From Bacteroidota bacterium (GTDB taxonomy: Bacteria > Bacteroidota > Bacteroidia > Bacteroidales > P3), in the NCBI GenBank assembly GCA_017860275.1, contig JAFNAQ010000008.1:1-64000 (forward strand): 64,000 bases of DNA, written 5' to 3'. Made by a program: the position numbers and the translations under genes. Below the pieces are notes generated by a model. It was not told the DNA's origin, ran no database searches, and worked only from the letters and a program-made list of their open reading frames with translations. Each line of letters starts with the position of its first letter. Positions within the stretch are counted from its first letter, which is position 1. Shown here piece after piece: positions 35,597 to 46,284 of the stretch.

Positions 35597-37574
35597 AAAC
35601 TTTATAAGAATATTTACTCCTTAGATTTTTTATCCATTCTTGTTCTAAATATTCTTGGTAATCAGAAGTAACAATTCCTTTTGCTTCATCAAGTGTTTTG
35701 ACTTCTGGGTTAATAAGCTTATGTACAATTACAATACTTTTCTTTTTGCCATCTTCAATAACTGGGCTAATTCCTAGCTCCCAATTAGTCTTATCTACAA
35801 TCTTGTTATCTCCCTTTTCAAATTTACCCCATTTAAAATCAAAATATTGAGAAGGATTATCTTTTATCTTTAATTTCTTAGTAAGCTCTAAGGAAATTGC
35901 CTCGTTTGTTTTCTCCTTTTTAATCCCCTTATGAATTATCTTGTTTGCTGCCTTCATATCTACGTCCTTGTAGAAAGTAAAAATTGTAGCATCGACACGA
36001 TTTTTCCATAGATAGTTTTGTTTTCTCTTATTGTGGAATGATTCAATTCCAAGGGAATCAACTAAAGATTTATTCCAAACAAATTTGTCAGTAATAGAGA
36101 AAATAAGTATTCCATCTCTAAACTCATCAACTGTAGCTTTTAGATCAGGATGTTTTCCTTCAAGTTTAGAATCTGCATACTTAATAACATTTTCAGAAAC
36201 AAAAGATTGATATAATTTATCTATGAAAGAAGGTATATATTCAGGAGTTTGAGTCTTTTGTTTTTCTTGAATGTATTTTGCAAAATCTTGTTGTTTATAT
36301 GCAAGCTCACCAATTGTAAATAGAGTATCGTTTTGAGTGAAGTTGGTAGGAATAATCCATTTACTAAAGAAAACTGAATCAGTTACTATTTGATTAAACA
36401 CATTTATTTTATTTGCAAATTCTTTAAAGTTGTATTCTTTCTTAGATTTATTTGCGAATTCTTCAATAGATCTAAAACTTCTTACGTCCTTAGATATTCT
36501 TTGCTCAATGGTTTGGCGTTGTTCTTCTAAACTTTGAATAGGATTAAGAGTTTTTGGGACAATAATATGCCATCCAAATCTTGTTTCAAAAGGTTCAGAA
36601 AAAGTATTAATTGAGGTTGACTTTAGATGAAGTACATATTCAACAGGTAGGGTAGTAACTCTTTGAGATAATAATAAACCTTTTTTCTGAGCAGAATATT
36701 TATCATCAGAATAAATGCCTACAACAGAATCAAAAGAAATATTATTCTGAAGCATTTTATATGCCTCATCAATCAATCTCTTACATTCTTCCTTTGAGTC
36801 ATGGTTGTCAAAGTTTACCCATATATGAGCTATGTCTGCTGTTGAGAAGAAAGCAGGCATTCTATCAGTTAACTTAATAATATGATAACCTCTTGATGTT
36901 CTTATAGGCAAAGATATATCTCCAATTTTCATTGAATAACAAGCACTTTCAAAAGGATAAATCATACTAAATGAGGTGAAGTAACCTAAATCTCCCTTAT
37001 TACCCTTATAATTACTCTTTTTGCCATCTTGACCCGATGATTGATCTTTGGCAGATGGGTCTTCTGAAAGCTCAATTGCAAGTTTAGAAAAATCTTCTCC
37101 TTTTAGAATTCTCTTTCTAATTTCAAGAGCTCTATTGTAAGAACTTAAAGTATCAGCAGGCGTTGCATTGGCAGGAATGCCAATTAAGATATGTGACGCC
37201 CTGACAATTTCTTTTGTCCTCTCATAAGCTTCTTCAACTAGTGCATCAGTAACATTTCTGTCATTGATGTATGGTTCAACTAATTGATCTCTGTAAGTTT
37301 TTACTTCAGAAATATAATTTGGATCTTTATCCATTTCTAATATTCTAGCCTCTTTGAGTTTAAGCTTATAATTGATGAAAAGTTCTAAATAATCTTGTAA
37401 ATCCTTTTTATCTATTGTTTTATTTGGATTTGGATTGTTTTTCTGATAAAGTTCTACAAAAGTTTTCTTTGTAATTTTTTCTCCTTCAATATCTAACACA
37501 ACATCGTTATCACTTTGTGCGAATGTTAATGTGCTAATAAAAATAAATAAGAATAAGCTGATTATTTTTTTCAT
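35568..37574 (-). CDS. Periplasmic peptidyl-prolyl isomerase with two parvulin-type domains
   Basis: A 668-residue protein with a signal peptide (ending TFAQ) and a helical N-terminal chaperone region. The first parvulin domain is at about 125-245 (RASHILIGIPA, KGDLGYFTSFSMIYPFESACYSM, TSRGYHIIKLTDR) and a second at about 250-350 (ADIAHIWVNF, KKGLLLSQR, ETRFGWHIIVPK). A long C-terminal region is unassigned. It begins 2 bp after guaB ends, so it is translated from the same message. Likely role: folding of secreted and barrel proteins. Confidence 0.9.
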   Translation of the reverse strand: MKKIISLFLFIFISTLTFAQSDNDVVLDIEGEKITKKTFVELYQKNNPNPNKTIDKKDLQDYLELFINYKLKLKEARILEMDKDPNYISEVKTYRDQLVEPYINDRNVTDALVEEAYERTKEIVRASHILIGIPANATPADTLSSYNRALEIRKRILKGEDFSKLAIELSEDPSAKDQSSGQDGKKSNYKGNKGDLGYFTSFSMIYPFESACYSMKIGDISLPIRTSRGYHIIKLTDRMPAFFSTADIAHIWVNFDNHDSKEECKRLIDEAYKMLQNNISFDSVVGIYSDDKYSAQKKGLLLSQRVTTLPVEYVLHLKSTSINTFSEPFETRFGWHIIVPKTLNPIQSLEEQRQTIEQRISKDVRSFRSIEEFANKSKKEYNFKEFANKINVFNQIVTDSVFFSKWIIPTNFTQNDTLFTIGELAYKQQDFAKYIQEKQKTQTPEYIPSFIDKLYQSFVSENVIKYADSKLEGKHPDLKATVDEFRDGILIFSITDKFVWNKSLVDSLGIESFHNKRKQNYLWKNRVDATIFTFYKDVDMKAANKIIHKGIKKEKTNEAISLELTKKLKIKDNPSQYFDFKWGKFEKGDNKIVDKTNWELGISPVIEDGKKKSIVIVHKLINPEVKTLDEAKGIVTSDYQEYLEQEWIKNLRSKYSYKVYDDVFNSIK

Positions 37575-37576
37575 AG

Positions 37577-39115
<1,539 letters not shown>

Positions 39116-39192
39116 TTAATTTATCAACAATTACACTTCAAAGTAGGTTCTCTTGAATTATTGACAAAAACCTGATTTTTTATTTCCTTTCT

Positions 39193-39237
39193 CCAAATTT
39201 TTCTCTGAGATAATCCAATTTTTCTCTGAGAAAAATT
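39193..39237. repeat. Short direct repeat with 21-nt palindrome
   Basis: The phrase AATTTTTCTCTGAGA occurs twice. The second occurrence is completed to a perfect palindrome AATTTTTCTC-T-GAGAAAAATT (39217-39237). It lies in the 484-bp divergent gap 39044-39527, which also holds a TA-repeat tract near 39296-39322. Confidence 0.7.
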
Positions 39238-39424
39238 CAAAGAGAAGGGATAAAAATCCATAGAAAAATCCTTAATTATTCCAAATTGACAAAATGTATA
39301 TATATTATATATATATAATAATTTTGGAACAACATTTTTTGACACTCAAACCCTAAAAGTAGAACATGGATTATTTCCTTCTATTTCATCATTAGTAAAT
39401 AGTAAAATTTCAATTTTTAATTAT

Positions 39425-39470
39425 ATAAGAACACCCCAAAATCTTTTGTGGATTTTGGGGCTGTCCTTAT
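39425..39470. other. Long hairpin upstream of the C25 protease promoter
   Basis: A perfect 10-bp stem CCCCAAAATC/GATTTTGGGG (39434-39443 with 39451-39460, 7-nt loop), extended outwards by ACA/TGT and ATAAG/CTTAT with one mismatch and one bulge. Both neighbouring genes point away from it, so it is not an obvious terminator. TACATTTG (39488-39495) follows. Confidence 0.75.
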
Positions 39471-39487
39471 ATTTAATAATTAATTTG

Positions 39488-39495
39488 TACATTTG
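39488..39495 (+). promoter_or_regulatory. -7 promoter box for the C25 protease gene
   Basis: TACATTTG followed by CA, 32 bp before the preferred ATG at 39528. No -33 TTTG at the usual distance. Confidence 0.5.
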
Positions 39496-39527
39496 CATTC
39501 TTAATTATGAGTTAATTGATATTACAA

Positions 39528-42500
39528 ATGAATATTATGGGTAAGTATAAATTTCAGGTTTTATTTTTATTATTTTGTACATGTTTTTCAGGAATTAATG
39601 CCCAAATAATTTTTGGAGATGGGGAGAGTTTCTCAAAATTCAATATAAAAGAATCATTGGTTGATTTTAGTTTTTCTCAAGAATTTAATAGTTTAAAATT
39701 AGATAGAGTTGAGCTAGAGCAAGGGAGTTTTTTCTCGTTGAATATGGGAGAAGAATTTGGATTATCAAACAAGATAGGATGCCCTCAGTTGCCAGTGTAT
39801 TATAAATTAATAGAGGTCCCTTTTGGCGCAGAAGTTGAGGTTGAGTTATCGAAAATTGTAATTGATGAATACGCATTAAATGAATATGGTTCACTTAAGC
39901 TTATACCATTACAAAAATCTTTATCTAAGTCGGAGGATAGACTGCCATTTGAGATAAACAAAGATGTATATAATTCAAATAAGTTTTTTGGTTACGACCT
40001 TGTAAGCGTTGAGATAATAGGTCAAATGGGTTCTACGAGAATTGCTCGATTGGCAATATCTCCTATTAAGTATAATCCAATTACTAACCAGATTGAGTTT
40101 GTCAAAAGTTTTGATGCAGTGATAAGATTTACTAATGCAGATTATTCTTCAACAATTATATCGAAAGAAAAATATAATAATCAAACTTCCGAAATGGTAA
40201 AAAATGCTGTATTAAATGGCAATAATTTATCATCACAAGCAAATCAATCATCATTATTAAGACCATTAAAAATGGTTATTGTATCTGATTCTATATTTGC
40301 AAATGTGCTAAAACCTTTTATTAAGTGGAAAAAAGAAAAGGGGATAGAAGTAATAGAAGTTTATAAAGGTCAACCAAATGTAGGAAGTACTACTTCCAGT
40401 ATTAAGGGATATTTGAAATCATTATGGATAAACTCATCTACTCAAAATCCAGCTCCTGACTATTTATTAATTTGTGGAGATATACAACAAATACCAACGT
40501 TTAATGGGATTGACAATCCTGCAAATCCAACGGATTTATATTACGCTGAATATACCGATGATTATTTACCTGAATTGTTTTATGGAAGATTTTCTGCTCA
40601 GACAATAGATCAAATGCAGTCAATAATCAATAAGACTATTAAATACGAAAAATATGACCTTGTTGATAAATCTTATCTGAACAAAACCCTTTTAGTTGCA
40701 GGGAAAGAAACTAATCCACCTGCTCCAACATGTGTTAATGGACAAATGAATTATCTGAAAAATAAGTATCTATCTGTTAATCCTCTTGTTGATACTTTGG
40801 TATATTACAATCCTTCCTCAGGTAATTATTCCACTCAAATTAAGGATAGTATAACTAAAAATGGGTATAGTTTAATTAATTATTCTGCACATTGCGATCA
40901 AACGGGATGGTCAATACCTTCATACAATGTAACTAGTGTAAACAATAATGTAAATAATATTGGCAAGTATAGCTTTTATATTAATAATTGCTGCTTGTCA
41001 AGTAAATATAATGAGTCGGAATGTTTCGCAGAGGCTTTATTGAGGGCTAATGATAAGGGTGCAATTGGAGTAATTGGAGGCAGTAACTATACCTATTGGT
41101 TCGAGGACTTTTATTGGGCTGTTGGGGCGAAGACTCCATCACTCAATGCTAATTATAATTCTTCAAAACTTGGAGCATATGATCGTTGGTTTCATACAAA
41201 AAATGAGTCAGCAAATGATTGGAGAATAACTCAAGGGCAAATAGTGCAAGGGGGTAATTTGTCAGTTACTCAAATGAATTCAAATTATTCAAATTATTAT
41301 TGGGAGATATATAATCTTATGGGGGATCCATCTCTTTCTCCCTATGTTGGAATCCCTATTACTATGCAAAACAATATTCCAGAGTCAATACCAATAGGAT
41401 CTACAAATTTGTCATTTCAAGTTTCTCCAAATGCCTTAGTAGCCATTACGGAAAATGGGAATATACTTGGAGTCTCTCAAGGAAATTCAAATGGGATTGT
41501 TAATATTGATTTTCAAACTCCAATAATAGATTCTGGATATATAAAGGTCGTTATTACAAATCAGTTCTCTAAACCTATTATTGATTCAATTTATTTATTT
41601 GCACCTAATTATCCTGAGATTAATTTCTCCTCAATAAAATTTACTGATAATAATGGTCAAGAAGTATTGGAACTAAAAAATGATAAAGAATATTATGTGA
41701 GTTTTGATGTATCAAACCTTGGATCTCATTTATTAGATAGTGTTGTCATAATGTCGAAGAGTACAGAGAGTTTAAATGTAATAGATTCATCATATTATAT
41801 TGGTTTAATTGGCTCTAAATCAAATGTTACTCTAACAAATGCTCTTAAATTTAAGATAAGAGACGGAGTTAAAGATAGGACTATAATTGACTTTAATATT
41901 ATAATAAATGGAGAGAACAATTATAGTAGAATAAGAAAATACTTATTGGAGTCTTTTAGTCCAAGTATTGAGATTAAAAAATTATCAATTCTTCCTTCAA
42001 ACGATGGATATTCAGCAGGAGATACAATACAAATTAGTTTTGAAATACAGAATAAAGGAAGAAATGTTTCTTCTATGGTGTATGTAAAGTTAGATTCTCT
42101 ATCTAGTTTTGTTTCAAATATTGGAGATAGTATAAAAATACTGAATCCAATTAATCCAAATTCTAGCGATAATGTCGTTTTCAATCTTGTTATCAATCCT
42201 ATAATGGCTCCTCAAGAATTATTGAATTTAAGAATTGGAGCAATTGCAGGATTATATTATGATGCTAAGAAGTATTCAAATATTGTTTTGGGAGGAAATA
42301 TCGAAACATTTGAAACAAACGATTTCAATTTTGTACCATGGCAAAACGATATAAATAGACCTTGGATTATAGATTCAAATACCACCAATGTGTTTGAAGG
42401 AAACTATTCAGCTAGATCATCACAGATCTCAAATAATCAAAAAACAACATTGAAAATCAACTCTTCATCTATTGGAGATGATAGCATATCATTTTATATC

Positions 42501-42983
42501 AGGTATTCTACCGAAGCTGATTATGATATTGTAAGCTTTTATATCGATGAGGGTTTAGTTGCTCAGTACTCAGGATCGATTAATTGGACAAAGATGTCTT
42601 ATCCTGTAGGTAGGGGTAATCATGAATTTAAATGGGAGTATGAAAAGGATAATTCTTCGTCAAGTGGATATGATGCTGTTTGGATAGATAATATTACTTT
42701 CCCATTAATTGGGAATGTTACATCGGTAAATAGTATTACTAATAAGAATGATAATATTATTATTTACCCTAATCCAGCAAATGATGAGATAAATATAAAA
42801 TATATCAAAGAAGGATGTTCTATAAAAATAATAAATTCTATTGGAAGGTTATTCTTTAGCAAAGATAAAATATCTTCAGAAGAACTATTGATAAATATTT
42901 CAAAACTCCCTTCAGGTCTGTACTATGTTTGTACTCAAGATGGATTTGATATCTCAACAAAAAAGTTAATTATTGCAAGATAA
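39528..42983 (+). CDS. Gingipain-like C25 cysteine protease with T9SS sorting domain
   Basis: The frame opens at a TTG (39516); ATG 39528 is preferred, with ATG 39537 possible, because MGKYKFQVLFLLFCTCFSGINAQ is the signal peptide. After a propeptide-like beta region (about 25-245) comes the C25 catalytic domain. The catalytic dyad is His of YSAHCDQTGW (about 455) and the second Cys of NNCCLSSKYN (about 489), followed by ECFAEALLRANDKGAIGVIGGS. A CARDB-like or Ig-like region follows, then a cleaved-adhesin-type jelly roll (about 925-1065, FETNDFNFVPW to WIDNITFP) and a CTD (YPNPANDE, KKLIIAR). Without an adjacent porV and with a normal CTD, I read it as a surface protease and not the PorU sortase. 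Confidence 0.92.
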   Translation: MNIMGKYKFQVLFLLFCTCFSGINAQIIFGDGESFSKFNIKESLVDFSFSQEFNSLKLDRVELEQGSFFSLNMGEEFGLSNKIGCPQLPVYYKLIEVPFGAEVEVELSKIVIDEYALNEYGSLKLIPLQKSLSKSEDRLPFEINKDVYNSNKFFGYDLVSVEIIGQMGSTRIARLAISPIKYNPITNQIEFVKSFDAVIRFTNADYSSTIISKEKYNNQTSEMVKNAVLNGNNLSSQANQSSLLRPLKMVIVSDSIFANVLKPFIKWKKEKGIEVIEVYKGQPNVGSTTSSIKGYLKSLWINSSTQNPAPDYLLICGDIQQIPTFNGIDNPANPTDLYYAEYTDDYLPELFYGRFSAQTIDQMQSIINKTIKYEKYDLVDKSYLNKTLLVAGKETNPPAPTCVNGQMNYLKNKYLSVNPLVDTLVYYNPSSGNYSTQIKDSITKNGYSLINYSAHCDQTGWSIPSYNVTSVNNNVNNIGKYSFYINNCCLSSKYNESECFAEALLRANDKGAIGVIGGSNYTYWFEDFYWAVGAKTPSLNANYNSSKLGAYDRWFHTKNESANDWRITQGQIVQGGNLSVTQMNSNYSNYYWEIYNLMGDPSLSPYVGIPITMQNNIPESIPIGSTNLSFQVSPNALVAITENGNILGVSQGNSNGIVNIDFQTPIIDSGYIKVVITNQFSKPIIDSIYLFAPNYPEINFSSIKFTDNNGQEVLELKNDKEYYVSFDVSNLGSHLLDSVVIMSKSTESLNVIDSSYYIGLIGSKSNVTLTNALKFKIRDGVKDRTIIDFNIIINGENNYSRIRKYLLESFSPSIEIKKLSILPSNDGYSAGDTIQISFEIQNKGRNVSSMVYVKLDSLSSFVSNIGDSIKILNPINPNSSDNVVFNLVINPIMAPQELLNLRIGAIAGLYYDAKKYSNIVLGGNIETFETNDFNFVPWQNDINRPWIIDSNTTNVFEGNYSARSSQISNNQKTTLKINSSSIGDDSISFYIRYSTEADYDIVSFYIDEGLVAQYSGSINWTKMSYPVGRGNHEFKWEYEKDNSSSSGYDAVWIDNITFPLIGNVTSVNSITNKNDNIIIYPNPANDEINIKYIKEGCSIKIINSIGRLFFSKDKISSEELLINISKLPSGLYYVCTQDGFDISTKKLIIAR

Positions 42984-42988
42984 GTTAG

Positions 42989-43870
42989 ATGCTACAGGAT
43001 ACATTAAAGATAAATCCAGATACTGTTTATAAACAAAGTACGTACTTTATGCTCTCGGAAAGGGCTAATTCTAATGACGATACTTTAAATATTAGTTTTG
43101 GAGATTATATTGTAAATACTCTTAATACAAATCTTCCCCCGTTGAAGGAAAGACCCACACTATTTAAAACTAAGACTTTCTTTGTTTCAAAATCAATGAA
43201 TGAGCCCTCATTACAAAAAACAAATAGTGATAGTTGGATATTTGGAACATTGATATTGATAGCTGTTATATACCTATTATTTGCTAAATCTTATCCAAAC
43301 AAACTTAACCAAATTATTAAGGGATGTTTCTCATTAAAGATTCTAAATACTGTTGTAAAAGAAGGTAACTTCATTAGTGATATTATTTTCTATCTTTTTT
43401 TATTTATTTTTATCCCATCATTTTCTTTATTGTGTTTTGCTCTAATAAAAGAAAATGGCATAATTCAATATATCCCAATATCATCAGAAATAGTAATATT
43501 TTTAGCAATATGTGTGCTTAGTTTATTGGTTATTTTCTTGAAAAACATTTTGATATATTTCTTTGGATTGATATTTAGAAATAAGAATGTGATAAATCAA
43601 TATTTGACAAATCAGACGATATTCTATGTTTTTGAAGGACTAATATTGTTGCCATCTTTGTTTTTTTACTTTTTTTTACCAAAATATTTATCAGAAATAA
43701 TAATTATAAGTATATTAATAATTATAGCCATCTTATTTGTTATCAGACTATTTAGAGGATTTTACATTTCTCTAAAGGCCACGAAATTTTCGAAAGTGTA
43801 TTTATTTTTATACCTTTGCATCGTCGAAATTTTACCTTTGATAATTATTTTTAAGTTATTAGTGTCTTAG
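42989..43870 (+). CDS. DUF4271 integral membrane protein
   Basis: At 293 residues it has a soluble N-terminal part of about 75 residues and then some six to seven transmembrane segments (for example SWIFGTLILIAVIYLLFA, IIFYLFLFIFIPSFSLLCFAL, YLFLYLCIVEILPLIIIFK). This is the size and layout of DUF4271, a Bacteroidota family usually encoded next to the hemD-like gene, as here (27-bp gap). Function unknown. It starts only 5 bp after the C25 protease. Confidence 0.85.
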   Translation: MLQDTLKINPDTVYKQSTYFMLSERANSNDDTLNISFGDYIVNTLNTNLPPLKERPTLFKTKTFFVSKSMNEPSLQKTNSDSWIFGTLILIAVIYLLFAKSYPNKLNQIIKGCFSLKILNTVVKEGNFISDIIFYLFLFIFIPSFSLLCFALIKENGIIQYIPISSEIVIFLAICVLSLLVIFLKNILIYFFGLIFRNKNVINQYLTNQTIFYVFEGLILLPSLFFYFFLPKYLSEIIIISILIIIAILFVIRLFRGFYISLKATKFSKVYLFLYLCIVEILPLIIIFKLLVS

Positions 43871-43897
43871 TGAATTATTAGATAATCACTCTTTTTT

Positions 43898-44779
43898 ATG
43901 GAAAAAACAACTATTAAAAATATCTTAATATCTCAACCAGCACCAGCTGATATAGATAAATCTCAATACAAAGTTTTAATAGATAAACATAATCCGAATC
44001 TAACTTTCTATAAATTTTTTGATGTTGTAGGAATAAGTAATAAAGAATATCGTGCATCTAAGGTTTCGATATTAGATCATTCAGCAGTTATTATTACCAG
44101 TAAGCTCGCTATTGATAATTATTTCCGATTAGCAAAGGAACTTCGTCTAGTTATTCCAGAATCAATGAAGTATTTTTGTATAACCGAGAGTGTAGCAAAT
44201 TATTTGCAAAATTATATTCAATATCGCAAGAGAAAGATTTTTTACGGTAAGCTTCATTTTTCTGAATTGATTGATGTAATCAATAAACACAAAGAAGAAA
44301 CTTTTTTATTTCCATGTGCAGAGGATACAGCGATGGATAATTTTCTGTTATTAGACAAATTAAATATCAAATATACTAAGTCAGTGATGTATCGTTCCGA
44401 GCCGAAGGACTTATCTAAGGATATTGATATTACAAAGTTTGATATGGTAGTGATGTTTAGTCCAGTTGGAGTGAAGTCTTTTATTCAAAGTTTCCCAGGA
44501 TATAATCATGAGAAAATAGTTTTTGCAACCTTTGGGGCAAATACCCAGTCTGCATTAAAAGAAGCCAAAATTAAAGTCCATGTTCCTGCCCCAACAATAG
44601 CAACACCTTCAATGGTCATGGCAATTGATAAATACTTATCCTTATCCCCAAAAGATTATGAGGATCATATAAAGTTAGTTGATGAAGAGTTTAATAGAAA
44701 GACTGAAAAGAAACCATCAGCAGCTTTAAAGGTAAGTGCTAAGAAAAATACCACCACAGCGAAACCTAAGTCTAAGTAA
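43898..44779 (+). CDS. hemD: Uroporphyrinogen-III synthase family protein
   Basis: The 293-residue protein has the HemD two-domain pattern: DHSAVIITSKLAIDNYFRLAKEL in the first domain, FLFPCAEDTAMDNFLLLDKLNIKYTKSVMYRSEP at the linker and MVVMFSPVGVKSFIQSFPGYNHEKIVFATFGANTQSALKEAKIKVHVPAPT in the second. The last 25 residues are a Lys/Ala/Thr-rich tail (KKPSAALKVSAKKNTTTAKPKSK) beyond the enzyme fold. No other haem genes are nearby, so a true tetrapyrrole role is not shown by context. It precedes rnpA by 10 bp. Confidence 0.85.
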   Translation: MEKTTIKNILISQPAPADIDKSQYKVLIDKHNPNLTFYKFFDVVGISNKEYRASKVSILDHSAVIITSKLAIDNYFRLAKELRLVIPESMKYFCITESVANYLQNYIQYRKRKIFYGKLHFSELIDVINKHKEETFLFPCAEDTAMDNFLLLDKLNIKYTKSVMYRSEPKDLSKDIDITKFDMVVMFSPVGVKSFIQSFPGYNHEKIVFATFGANTQSALKEAKIKVHVPAPTIATPSMVMAIDKYLSLSPKDYEDHIKLVDEEFNRKTEKKPSAALKVSAKKNTTTAKPKSK

Positions 44780-44789
44780 TTAAATTATA

Positions 44790-45188
44790 ATGGCAAAGTT
44801 TACCAAACAAGAGAGGCTTTGTAGCAAAGTTGAAATAGACGAGTTGTTTTCTAAAGGCAAAAGTTTCTTGGTGTACCCATTTAGTGTAAGATATGCAATA
44901 AAAGAAAATTGCGATAATCCTCAAGTTAAAATATTGGTATCTGCTCCAAAGAAGTATAACAAATTATCGGTAAATAGAAATAGAGTTAAGAGGATAATCA
45001 GAGAAAGCTATAGAAAAAACAAAGAAACCATAATATCATTAGCAGAAGAAAGTAACCTTGATATTAGCTTATTTATATCACTAATAATAAAAGATATCCC
45101 CAGCTTCGAACTTGCCGATTCTAAGATTCAAAAAATATTATCCAAGATAATAGATATTTATTCTTCAAAAGATGAAATCAATAATTAG
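44790..45188 (+). CDS. rnpA: Ribonuclease P protein component
   Basis: The 132-residue basic protein binds RNase P RNA for tRNA 5' processing. The family signature is present: [18 protein letters not shown] (about 67-84), preceded by [23 protein letters not shown] at the N terminus. It overlaps yidD by 17 bp, the usual bacterial arrangement, here without rpmH. Confidence 0.95.
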   Translation: MAKFTKQERLCSKVEIDELFSKGKSFLVYPFSVRYAIKENCDNPQVKILVSAPKKYNKLSVNRNRVKRIIRESYRKNKETIISLAEESNLDISLFISLIIKDIPSFELADSKIQKILSKIIDIYSSKDEINN

Positions 45189-45414
45189 ATTCTTAAGTAA
45201 ACTTTTATATTATATCTTTATCGGTCTAATAAAGTTCTATCAAGGAGCAATTTCTCCACATACACCTTCGTCATGTAGGTATCTTCCAACTTGTTCAGAA
45301 TATTCAATTCAAGCGATCAAAAAGTATGGACCAATAAAAGGAGGATGGTTAGCGTTGAAGAGAATATTAAGGTGTAATCCATGGGGAGGAAGTGGATTTG
45401 ATCCAGTGCCATAA
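45172..45414 (+). CDS. yidD: Membrane protein insertion efficiency factor
   Basis: At 80 residues it has a hydrophobic N-terminal segment, then the conserved [31 protein letters not shown] and [24 protein letters not shown]; the CRYxPTCSxYxxxA motif and Cys positions are canonical. YidD helps YidC-dependent insertion. Start at 45172 lies inside rnpA (17-bp overlap). Confidence 0.96.
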   Translation: MKSIIRFLSKLLYYIFIGLIKFYQGAISPHTPSSCRYLPTCSEYSIQAIKKYGPIKGGWLALKRILRCNPWGGSGFDPVP

Positions 45415-45447
45415 AAAAAGAGGTTTGTGATTGAAAACAAACCTCTT
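45413..45447 (-). terminator. Terminator after ssb (minus strand)
   Basis: An 11-bp perfect stem AAGAGGTTTGT/ACAAACCTCTT (45418-45428 with 45437-45447). Read on the minus strand it is followed by a T run (45419-45413). It lies between the convergent yidD and ssb, and on the plus strand it has no T tract. Confidence 0.85.
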
Positions 45448-45468
45448 GGAAAATTCTAAATAATATTT

Positions 45469-45906
45469 TTAGAAAGGAAGATCCCCTAAACTGTCAGTAT
45501 CCGAATAATCATTTATTATGCTAGATAAATTATTCTCTGAAGAGGTGCTAACAATAGGTGTTTCGTGGTTATTGCCGAAATTTCTAGTTAATATCATAAA
45601 ATTCTCAGCGACAATTTCAACAGAGTGACGATTATTACCTTCCTTATCTTCCCATTTGCGGTTTCTAAGTTTTCCTTCGATATATACTTGCATCCCTTTT
45701 TTGAGGAATTTTTCAGCAACTTCAGCTAAACCTCTCCAGCAAACTATATTGTGCCATTCGGTTTGCTCCATTTTTTGTCCTTCTTTGTTCTTGTATGTCT
45801 CGGTAGTTGCTAGAGGAAATGTAGCTTTTTTTACTCCGTCAAAAACAATTGTATCTGGATCTTTACCCAAATTCCCAATTAAAATAACTCGATTTACACC
45901 TGCCAT
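45469..45906 (-). CDS. ssb: Single-stranded DNA-binding protein
   Basis: The 145-residue protein has the OB-fold signature MAGVNRVILIGNLGKDPD, then EQTEWHNIVCWRGLAEVAEKFLKKGMQVYIEGKLRNRKWEDKEG. A Ser/Asn/Asp-rich linker and an acidic tail ending SDTDSLGDLPF follow; the DLPF end is the protein-interaction tip. It has its own -7 box (TATATTTG, 45951-45944). Confidence 0.97.
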   Translation of the reverse strand: MAGVNRVILIGNLGKDPDTIVFDGVKKATFPLATTETYKNKEGQKMEQTEWHNIVCWRGLAEVAEKFLKKGMQVYIEGKLRNRKWEDKEGNNRHSVEIVAENFMILTRNFGNNHETPIVSTSSENNLSSIINDYSDTDSLGDLPF

Positions 45907-45943
45907 AAAAATATTTATTACGTTAAAAAATTCAATTAAAGTG

Positions 45944-45951
45944 CAAATATA
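45944..45951 (-). promoter_or_regulatory. -7 promoter box of ssb
   Basis: TATATTTG then CA on the minus strand, 37 bp before the ssb ATG. The rest of the 378-bp gap 45907-46284 holds the hup promoter region and no other clear feature. Confidence 0.5.
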
Positions 45952-46166
45952 TAAAATTGTTTCTATCTAAAATTGTTTTTAACATTCAAAATTAAAACGA
46001 TGATAATTAGCTAGGAAACAGTATTAGTTTGAAAGAAATAAAATATTTTTAACACATAAGTTTTAATAACCTATAAATCAAATCAATAAGCCCTAATGAA
46101 CATTGCCATAGAAAAGCATTTTTTGATTGATAAAACCAAAAATAATATTAAAAGTAGTTGAAAATG

Positions 46167-46207
46167 AACAAATTTGTTTTTTATAAATAAATTGTTTTAT
46201 ATCTTTG
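46167..46207 (+). promoter_or_regulatory. hup promoter with palindrome AACAAATTTGTT
   Basis: TATCTTTG (46200-46207) is a clear -7 box 77 bp before the hup ATG. The perfect 12-bp palindrome AACAAATTTGTT (46167-46178) includes a TTTG 23 nt upstream of the box, slightly longer than the usual 19-21. The palindrome could be an operator, perhaps for HU itself; that is inference. Confidence 0.5.
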
Positions 46208-46284
46208 CAAGTCAAAATGAAAAACTTTCAGACTAATTAAAAAAGAAATATATTATTATTAATCAAATTAGAATTTAGGAAAAA

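Noticed and set aside
39124-39345. 73-codon minus-strand frame in the guaB/protease gap
   Set aside because: Its sequence is produced by the TTTTTCTCTGAGA direct repeat and TA tract, starts without a promoter in the right place, and shows no protein-like pattern.
39528-42983. C25 protein considered as PorU, the T9SS sortase
   Set aside because: No porV neighbour, a normal C-terminal sorting domain and an adhesin-type jelly roll favour a surface protease. The C25 catalytic motifs alone do not separate the two.
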